Source: Ignavibacteriota bacterium (GTDB lineage: Bacteria; Bacteroidota; UBA10030; JAHEZR01). From it: a stretch of 7,217 nt of DNA. The position numbers and the translations under genes are program-made. The stretch covers positions 1 to 7,217 of the forward strand of contig JAHEZR010000048.1 in NCBI GenBank assembly GCA_023251005.1, given 5' to 3'. The stretch's first letter is position 1. The number at the start of each line of letters is the position of its first letter. Under the pieces are notes generated by a model that saw nothing but the letters and a program-made list of their open reading frames with translations, searched no databases and had not been told where the DNA came from. Shown piece by piece: positions 1 through 5,589 of the stretch.

Positions 1-512
1 CCAAATGTCCGATTCAGGAGAAGTTGGAAGCATTCATTCGGTTGAATGTTTGTGCGTACGGGGTGCTCCATAACTAGAAGCCCCGCTGGAGCGACGAGTC
101 CTTGCTCGAAAATGCGCCGCGGGAGGTCGACCGCATGCGCCAATTTGTAGGGTGGATCGACAAATACAAGATTGTAGTGACCCTCGGCCCGGCTAAGGAA
201 CTTGTACACGTCTGCTTTGACCACGTAACATCGATCCTCGCAATGGAGGAGACTTGCATTCTCTTCGATCGCTTTGACCGCACCTCGCCATTCGTCGACA
301 AAAATCACTTTGGCGGCACCGCGGCTCAATGCTTCAAAGCCTAGACTTCCAGTCCCGGCAAATAAGTCAAGCACACGTGCACCACGCAAGTTGATACGAT
401 TCTGAAGAATATTGAAGATCGACTCCTTAACACGATCAGTCGCCGGACGAATGCGTGGATCACGGACAGATCTCAGAATTTTTCCTTTGTAGGCCCCGGA
501 GATGACGCGCAT
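1..512 (-). CDS. rsmD: 16S rRNA (guanine-N2)-methyltransferase RsmD, 3' end missing
   Basis: I translated this minus-strand frame by hand. It is open from ATG at 512-510 to the window edge and gives 170 codons. It begins MRVISGAYKGK, followed by RIRPATDRVKESIFN, the usual RsmD N-terminal signature. The SAM-binding motif I is LDLFAGTGSLGFEAL (about residues 48-62), and the catalytic motif IV is VDPPY (118-122), the DPPY/F signature of amino-base N-methyltransferases. Family members methylate N2 of G966 in 16S rRNA (E. coli numbering) on the assembling 30S subunit, using SAM. The family is usually about 185-200 residues, so roughly 15-30 C-terminal residues lie outside the window. The start follows the upstream stop by 3 bp, with a purine-rich ribosome binding site 7 bp before it, so translation is probably coupled to the PilM-like gene. 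No frameshift or internal stop was seen. Confidence 0.93.
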   Translation of the reverse strand, partial: MRVISGAYKGKILRSVRDPRIRPATDRVKESIFNILQNRINLRGARVLDLFAGTGSLGFEALSRGAAKVIFVDEWRGAVKAIEENASLLHCEDRCYVVKADVYKFLSRAEGHYNLVFVDPPYKLAHAVDLPRRIFEQGLVAPAGLLVMEHPVRTNIQPNECFQLLLNRTF

Positions 513-515
513 CGG

Positions 516-1439
516 TCAGCCTTTCCTCATTGCGATTCCGATTGCCGGCGCGTAGCGGTGGAAATTTGAGAATTCCATCCGACGCAAACGCCGCGAGAGG
601 CTTACTTGACGGAGAGGATCAAGGAGTTCGACTGAAAAAGAATCTCCAATGCTAAACATCGAAAGATCAGATGTGTCGCCTTTGTCACCATACATAAACA
701 ATCTCTTGCATGACGGTTTTCCGTTTGAACTTTGAGAGAAGAATTCCTGAAGGAAAGAGGGAGTCACCTTACCATCTAGGTTCTCAAGCGACCGAAAACG
801 AATGGGGTTACCTCTTACAATTAGACTGGCATCGATGCGAGATGGTTTGAGACCAAACAATCCGACTGTTTCGTGCTGAATCTCAGGATAGTTCCATCGA
901 AGCGCGTGCTCTGCTCCGAAATGGTCCACATCGATGACGGCAAGGTGTAAGCCGAGAATCGAGGTGGTACGTCGGAAAAGGGAGATGAGATCTCGCTTTG
1001 CCGAAGCTGAGAGCACGAGTGATGTCGCGGGTGTCGGGAGCTCCTCCAATCGTGCCGTTGCAGTAACGTAATCCTTGTACTTCAAAGGAGTGAGGTAGTT
1101 GGAGAGTTCCCATTGAATGAAATCCGAACGCTCAGAATCTGAAAGGCTCTCATCGATCGGGAACGAGTGAGTCAGAACCCAACGGCTGTCGAGGCAAAAG
1201 GAGATGATGGGAGCCTCGATATCTCCAGCCTGTCGTATCGCAGTAATCGCATCTGCAAGTGCGTAAGCCTTCTGTGGGTCTATCCCCGACGAATAGGAGA
1301 AAAGTTCAGAAAAATTCTCTTGGCTCTCCTCCTCGACAGATGATGTAAGCTCAAATTCGTCTTCGCCATGAACGAGCTCAACAGCGATGACTTTGTTTCC
1401 TGAGAATTGTACGGCCGAGGATTTTTCAGATTTCCGCAT
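516..1439 (-). CDS. PilM-like protein (actin-fold type IV pilus/competence assembly family), divergent
   Basis: This is a 307-residue protein with no signal peptide or membrane segment, so it is probably cytoplasmic. I identify it by pattern, not by a close family match. The order of elements resembles PilM: an N-terminal strand pair (residues 8-22), a middle region with IQWELSNYLTPL (108-119) that resembles the PilM stretch 'RWEAEQYIPF', a segment LVLSASAKRDLISLF (141-155) followed by a strand and helix ending in VIDVDHFGAEHAL (168-180), then a second strand pair (192-218) and a C-terminal APAIGIAMR (298-305) resembling the usual 'ALGLALR' ending. In type IV pilus systems PilM binds PilN beneath the inner membrane. 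The Asp/Gly-rich phosphate loops expected in an actin-like ATPase are not recognisable here: SAVQFSGNKV at the N-terminus and VGLFGLKPSRID in the middle. It may therefore not bind nucleotide. It starts 7 bp after the ComEA-like gene and ends 3 bp before rsmD. No pilN, pilO or pilQ is visible. It could instead be an unrelated conserved hypothetical protein. Confidence 0.5.
   Translation of the reverse strand: MRKSEKSSAVQFSGNKVIAVELVHGEDEFELTSSVEEESQENFSELFSYSSGIDPQKAYALADAITAIRQAGDIEAPIISFCLDSRWVLTHSFPIDESLSDSERSDFIQWELSNYLTPLKYKDYVTATARLEELPTPATSLVLSASAKRDLISLFRRTTSILGLHLAVIDVDHFGAEHALRWNYPEIQHETVGLFGLKPSRIDASLIVRGNPIRFRSLENLDGKVTPSFLQEFFSQSSNGKPSCKRLFMYGDKGDTSDLSMFSIGDSFSVELLDPLRQVSLSRRLRRMEFSNFHRYAPAIGIAMRKG
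520..528 (-). promoter_or_regulatory. Ribosome binding site for rsmD
   Basis: On the minus strand the sequence GAGGAAAGG ends 7 bp before the rsmD ATG and lies inside the last codons of the upstream gene. It is the best Shine-Dalgarno match in the minus-strand operon and supports the ATG at 512-510 as the start. Confidence 0.6.
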
Positions 1440-1446
1440 AGCAGCT

Positions 1447-1932
1447 TTACTCGACCTTGACTAATGAGCGGATCTTCTCGAACTTCTTCTCCCCGATGCC
1501 CTTGACCTTCTTTAGTTCCTCGACGTTTTGAAATTTTCCATTCTCCTCTCGGTAAAGCAAAATACGCTCGGCCATCGCTTCTCCAACCCCAGGGAGTTTC
1601 ATGAGCTCCTCTTTCGAGGCGGTGTTGATGTTAATAACACCCTCAAATTGACCTTTCTTTCCTGGCTTTGATTGAGAGGGTTTTTGAGTCTTCTGTCTCG
1701 CGGAGGAGTCTTGTGTAGATCCGATTTCGAGCGAATCAATCAATTTCGAGCGCTCCGCGAATTCTTTATCCGCTTCTGTGTAATCGAACCGGGAGGATGG
1801 GTCGAGAGGGAAATAAATCCTATAGACCTTTACGGCACTTCCTGCGAGGAAGGTGACCACAAGAAAGAATACAACCTTACTTTCGGTCGGTGTGAAGCCG
1901 AAAAACTGGTTGAGTTTCGTGAGGAAGTGCAT
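1447..1932 (-). CDS. ComEA-like membrane-anchored helix-hairpin-helix DNA-binding protein
   Basis: This 161-residue protein has one hydrophobic segment near the N-terminus (about residues 19-37, VVFFLVVTFLAGSAV). A charged, low-complexity linker follows (about 45-97, rich in Ser, Gln and Lys). The C-terminal domain (about 98-160) contains two helix-hairpin-helix motifs: INTASKEELMKLPGVGEAMA and VEELKKVKGIGEKKFEKI. This is the ComEA architecture. In competent bacteria ComEA is anchored at the membrane, binds incoming double-stranded DNA without sequence preference, and hands it to the ComEC channel. The start ATG is 3 bp after the dnaJ stop and has no clear Shine-Dalgarno sequence, so translation probably depends on coupling. 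The gene sits between the chaperone genes and a PilM-like gene. Small HhH proteins of this kind occur widely, including in species not known to take up DNA, so the domain call is firm but the competence role is inferred. Confidence 0.82.
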   Translation of the reverse strand: MHFLTKLNQFFGFTPTESKVVFFLVVTFLAGSAVKVYRIYFPLDPSSRFDYTEADKEFAERSKLIDSLEIGSTQDSSARQKTQKPSQSKPGKKGQFEGVININTASKEELMKLPGVGEAMAERILLYREENGKFQNVEELKKVKGIGEKKFEKIRSLVKVE

Positions 1933-1935
1933 GAC

Positions 1936-3776
<1,841 letters not shown>

Positions 3777-3790
3777 TCCTATCTTCTCGG

Positions 3791-4837
3791 CTATGACAAC
3801 ATCGCTGAGATCGTTCTGGCCATGTGATCGACGAGTGGAATTAACCGTGAATAACTCATCCTCTTCGGACCGATGACACAAACAGTCCCAAGAGCATCAC
3901 CGACTTTGTAAACGGATGTCACTGTGCTGTAATCCTTCAACTTATCCTCTTGGTGTTCATCACCTATTGTTACTGTGATCTCGCCGGGGAGGGGGTTACG
4001 TTTCACCAACACGTGTGTCAAGACTTCTTCGTCATCCACGAGGCGAATGAACGCCCGGAAAGTTTCGGGCTTCTCGAACTCCGGCTGGTGTATCACATCA
4101 GGTGTTCCACCAATGTGCACGTGACTCCACGTCCATGTATCATCGAAGAGTTTGTTCGTCGATCTCATCAAGAGGCGAATGATTCCCGTTTCTTCGTCCT
4201 TGACATCCTTTACGCGCCTGGCAAATGTGTCCCTGATATGCTGCAAGGTATGGTCACTCAATCTCTCGTTAAGAATGCCGCTGAGGGCATCGAGCTTCTC
4301 TCTTCTTACCTCCGAAGAGACCTCCATCATGATGGTTTTCACAATCCCCGATCTTATTGAGAGGATTGCGGCGACTTTGGTGCTCGATACGCTAATCAGA
4401 TCCAGCCGATCAAGCGTCGCGCAGCTGATGTGAGGGGAAGAGACCAGGCTCAACTGGTGGGAGATTTTGCCTAAAATCCTCGATGCTTCCGTGAAAAGTT
4501 CTTCGGGTGCGGTCGTGTTTTCGAGTGTTTTCCCAATCGCGATCCGATCGGAATCAGATATATTCTCCATTTCCATGAGCGTGTTTACATAGAAACGGTA
4601 ACCTTTGTCCGTGGGCATTCTCCCTGCGGAAGGGTGAGGATGGTTGAGATACCCGAGATCTTCCAGGTTGGCCATCACATTGCGAATTGTCGCTGGGCTC
4701 AAAGAGAGATTGTGCCGTTTGGATATGGCGCGAGAACCAACAGGGAGCGCTGAGGCGATATACTCGCCGATGATATACCGAAGAATGCTCTCCTGTCGGT
4801 CGGTGAGTTCTTCTCCCATGGCATTGTAATGACTCAT
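3791..4837 (-). CDS. hrcA: Heat-inducible transcription repressor HrcA
   Basis: This 348-residue protein matches the usual HrcA length. The N-terminal winged helix (about 10-84) contains LTDRQESILRYIIGEYI, LSPATIRNVMANLEDLGYL and SAGRMPTDKGYRFYV, the family's most conserved segments. The rest fits the GAF-like and dimerisation domains. HrcA normally represses groESL and dnaK operons by binding the CIRCE inverted repeat, and depends on GroEL to stay folded. It is the first gene of the operon, followed after 14 bp by grpE. The ATG at 4837 has no clear Shine-Dalgarno site; a second ATG seven codons in (4819-4817) has none either. The predicted promoter leaves a leader of only about 20 nt. No CIRCE-like sequence (TTAGCACTC and its inverse) was found upstream, so autoregulation through a standard CIRCE is not supported within this window. 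Confidence 0.97.
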   Translation of the reverse strand: MSHYNAMGEELTDRQESILRYIIGEYIASALPVGSRAISKRHNLSLSPATIRNVMANLEDLGYLNHPHPSAGRMPTDKGYRFYVNTLMEMENISDSDRIAIGKTLENTTAPEELFTEASRILGKISHQLSLVSSPHISCATLDRLDLISVSSTKVAAILSIRSGIVKTIMMEVSSEVRREKLDALSGILNERLSDHTLQHIRDTFARRVKDVKDEETGIIRLLMRSTNKLFDDTWTWSHVHIGGTPDVIHQPEFEKPETFRAFIRLVDDEEVLTHVLVKRNPLPGEITVTIGDEHQEDKLKDYSTVTSVYKVGDALGTVCVIGPKRMSYSRLIPLVDHMARTISAMLS

Positions 4838-4863
4838 AATAAAATTCTGCTATTTTCTGTTTA

Positions 4864-4892
4864 AAAATAACACATTTAACCATTTTTGTCAA
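4864..4892 (-). promoter_or_regulatory. Sigma70-type promoter of the hrcA operon
   Basis: On the minus strand a perfect -35 box TTGACA (4892-4887) is followed after exactly 17 bp by TATTTT (4869-4864), a 4-of-6 match to the -10 consensus. The predicted transcription start is near 4857, about 20 nt before the hrcA ATG. The surroundings are AT-rich. It looks like a housekeeping promoter rather than a sigma32-type heat-shock promoter. If the organism belongs to a group whose main sigma factor prefers a different -10 element, the match may be weaker than it looks. Confidence 0.65.
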
Positions 4893-4932
4893 GGTGTATT
4901 TCAGTCAAAATGCTTCACCGGAGCAGAGTTGA

Positions 4933-4961
4933 TTGACTCTCTTGGCTTTTCTTCCTATATT
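4933..4961 (+). promoter_or_regulatory. Sigma70-type promoter for the tRNA/SRP RNA cluster
   Basis: On the plus strand TTGACT (4933-4938, 5 of 6 to consensus) is followed after 17 bp by TATATT (4956-4961, 5 of 6). The predicted start is near 4968. It points away from the hrcA promoter; the two -35 boxes are 40 bp apart. The first recognisable products downstream are the tRNA-like remnant and tRNA-Ala, so the primary transcript would carry a leader of almost 200 nt that must be trimmed by RNase P. Confidence 0.6.
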
Positions 4962-5038
4962 CTCGTGTAGATCTTGTTTCGTTCCAGTGTTCCTTTCTGC
5001 GACAAAGCTATTACCCTGACGATATTTGATCTCATCTC

Positions 5039-5140
5039 AGGGGCTGTCTACGACCCTGCGGGTCGTAGACTCGTTGAGGAGAGCGTTCGGCTCCGAGCAG
5101 CACGACCGGCAATGGGAAGAAAAGAAAACTTCAATCCCCT
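5039..5140 (+). pseudogene. Possible decayed tRNA-Ala copy interrupted by a palindrome
   Basis: Three stretches, in the same order as in the intact tRNA-Ala about 120 bp downstream, repeat here. They are AGGGGCTGT (5039-5047; tRNA 5162-5170, including the acceptor 5' strand), GAGAGCGTTCGG (5079-5090; tRNA 5181-5192, end of D arm and anticodon 5' stem) and TTCAATCCCCT (5130-5140; tRNA 5215-5226, T loop and stem with one base missing). CTCGTTGAG before GAGAGC also resembles a D arm. There is no matching anticodon 3' stem, no T-stem 5' strand and no acceptor 3' strand, so it cannot be a working tRNA. A perfect palindrome (5046-5070) sits where tRNA positions 8-9 would be. The reading is inference; the short matches could be partly chance. 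Confidence 0.45.
5046..5070. repeat. Perfect 11-bp palindrome with a 3-nt loop
   Basis: The left arm GTCTACGACCC (5046-5056) and right arm GGGTCGTAGAC (5060-5070) are exact reverse complements around TGC. No T-run follows on either strand, so it is not a standard terminator. A REP-like repeat unit or an RNA processing stem is possible. Only one full copy is in the window; a similar core (CCCTGCG in a hairpin) occurs in the SRP RNA. Confidence 0.85.
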
Positions 5141-5162
5141 ATTGATATTTAAGTTGTTGATA

Positions 5163-5234
5163 GGGGCTGTAGCTCAATGGGAGAGCGTTCGGTTCGCATC
5201 CGAAAGGTTGGGGGTTCAAGTCCCCTCAGCTCCA
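5163..5234 (+). tRNA. tRNA-Ala(CGC)
   Basis: A complete 72-nt cloverleaf folds by eye. The acceptor stem is GGGGCTG with CAGCTCC, including the G3:U70 wobble that is the alanine identity element. The D stem is GCTC/GAGC, the anticodon stem TTCGG/CCGAA with loop TTCGCAT (anticodon CGC, reading GCG), a 5-nt variable loop AGGTT, and the T arm GGGGG-TTCAAGT-CCCCT. The discriminator base is A. The 3' CCA is not encoded (ACTA follows), so CCA must be added by nucleotidyltransferase. The base run just upstream (CCCCTAT at 5136-5142) could pair with ATAGGGG (5160-5166) at the tRNA 5' end and compete with the acceptor stem in the precursor. Confidence 0.97.
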
Positions 5235-5326
5235 CTACTGTCACAAGTGGGGGACCGCCCTTGATAATGGCGGTAGAAGGGTTTATTTGTTGGAAGAGTT
5301 TTCCATTTCGAGATCCTCGAACGGAA
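5235..5326 (+). other. Structured spacer between tRNA-Ala and SRP RNA (three hairpins, possible weak promoter)
   Basis: Three perfect small stems follow one another: ACCGCC/GGCGGT (5254-5259 with 5269-5274, 9-nt loop), TGGAA/TTCCA (5291-5295 with 5301-5305) and TTCGAG/CTCGAA (5307-5312 with 5316-5321, 3-nt loop). None is followed by a T-run, so none looks like a terminator, and the tRNA and SRP RNA may share a transcript. A weak promoter match, TTGATA (5261-5266), 17 bp, TATTTG (5284-5289), overlaps the first hairpin loop and could give the SRP RNA its own start near 5296. The two readings are not exclusive. Confidence 0.5.
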
Positions 5327-5454
5327 CAAAGAGGTCAAGTTCTGTGCAACGGAACGTTGCTCAACCCCGCCAGGTCCGGAAGGAAGCAACGGTCGGCAAG
5401 AGGTTCCGTGTGACACAGTCTGTCTCGCCCTGCGAGGCACGCTTGACCTCTTTG
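5327..5454 (+). ncRNA. ffs: Signal recognition particle RNA, small bacterial (4.5S) type
   Basis: The apical domain holds the hallmark CAGGTCCGGAAGGAAGCA (5371-5388) with the GGAA tetraloop at 5378-5381, the conserved Ffh (SRP54) M-domain binding region. The ends form a perfect 13-bp closing helix, CAAAGAGGTCAAG (5327-5339) with CTTGACCTCTTTG (5442-5454). Inner helices include CTGTG/CACAG and CGGAAC/GTTCCG. With Ffh and FtsY this RNA targets nascent membrane proteins to the translocon. At about 128 nt it is longer than the roughly 110-nt E. coli RNA. The extra length is mainly a hairpin on the 3' strand (5421-5439) with only a 2-nt counterpart on the 5' strand. No Alu domain as in Bacillus is visible. 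Exact mature ends are inferred from the closing helix. Confidence 0.95.
5421..5439 (+). repeat. Extra hairpin inside SRP RNA 3' strand
   Basis: TGTCTCGC (5421-5428) pairs with GCGAGGCA (5432-5439) around a CCT loop: eight pairs including one G:U. It lies between the CTGTG/CACAG helix and the closing helix, where the opposite strand has only two bases. I do not know this as a standard element of the 4.5S-type SRP RNA. Confidence 0.7.
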
Positions 5455-5483
5455 TCTACGTTTCACCCTTCTAGCGCCTTCCT

Positions 5484-5513
5484 GTTCCCCTTGTGACGGG
5501 AATTCCTTTTTTT
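5484..5513 (+). terminator. Possible Rho-independent terminator after SRP RNA
   Basis: TTCCC (5485-5489) can pair with GGGAA (5498-5502) across an 8-nt loop, extended by one G:U pair. After TTCC comes a run of seven T (5507-5513). The stem is short, so this may only attenuate transcription into the RNase G gene. Confidence 0.4.
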
Positions 5514-5577
5514 CTGCAAAAACACTTTTCCAGAGACGTTTAGATTTAAAACAAGAAGTTTCATGTATTTTTAGAAG

Positions 5578-5582
5578 AAGGA
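5578..5582 (+). promoter_or_regulatory. Ribosome binding site deciding the rng start
   Basis: AAGGA lies 7 bp before GTG at 5590-5592. That supports the GTG over the in-frame ATG at 5608, which has no purine-rich site at a suitable distance. No convincing separate promoter was found between 5514 and 5577; a TATTTT at 5566-5571 lacks a good -35 box. Confidence 0.65.
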
Positions 5583-5589
5583 TATTGAT

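Noticed and set aside
3777..3881. Longer GrpE start at 3881 (35 extra residues)
   Set aside because: It overlaps hrcA by 91 bp, and the extra sequence does not look like GrpE. The ATG at 3776 sits 14 bp after the hrcA stop behind a purine-rich stretch.
4620..4632. Another copy of the CCCTGCGG core inside hrcA
   Set aside because: It encodes the conserved SAGR residues of HrcA and has no matching hairpin arms, so it is a chance match. It also cautions against over-reading the short shared core.
4838..4980. CIRCE operator upstream of hrcA
   Set aside because: I looked for TTAGCACTC and GAGTGCTAA halves with mismatches on both strands and found none.
5254..5274. Terminator directly after tRNA-Ala
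   Set aside because: The 6-bp GC-rich stem is real, but no T-run follows it.
5177..5413. Open frames across the tRNA and SRP RNA genes on both strands
   Set aside because: They run through structured RNA genes with strong secondary-structure evidence and give low-complexity proteins without domains.
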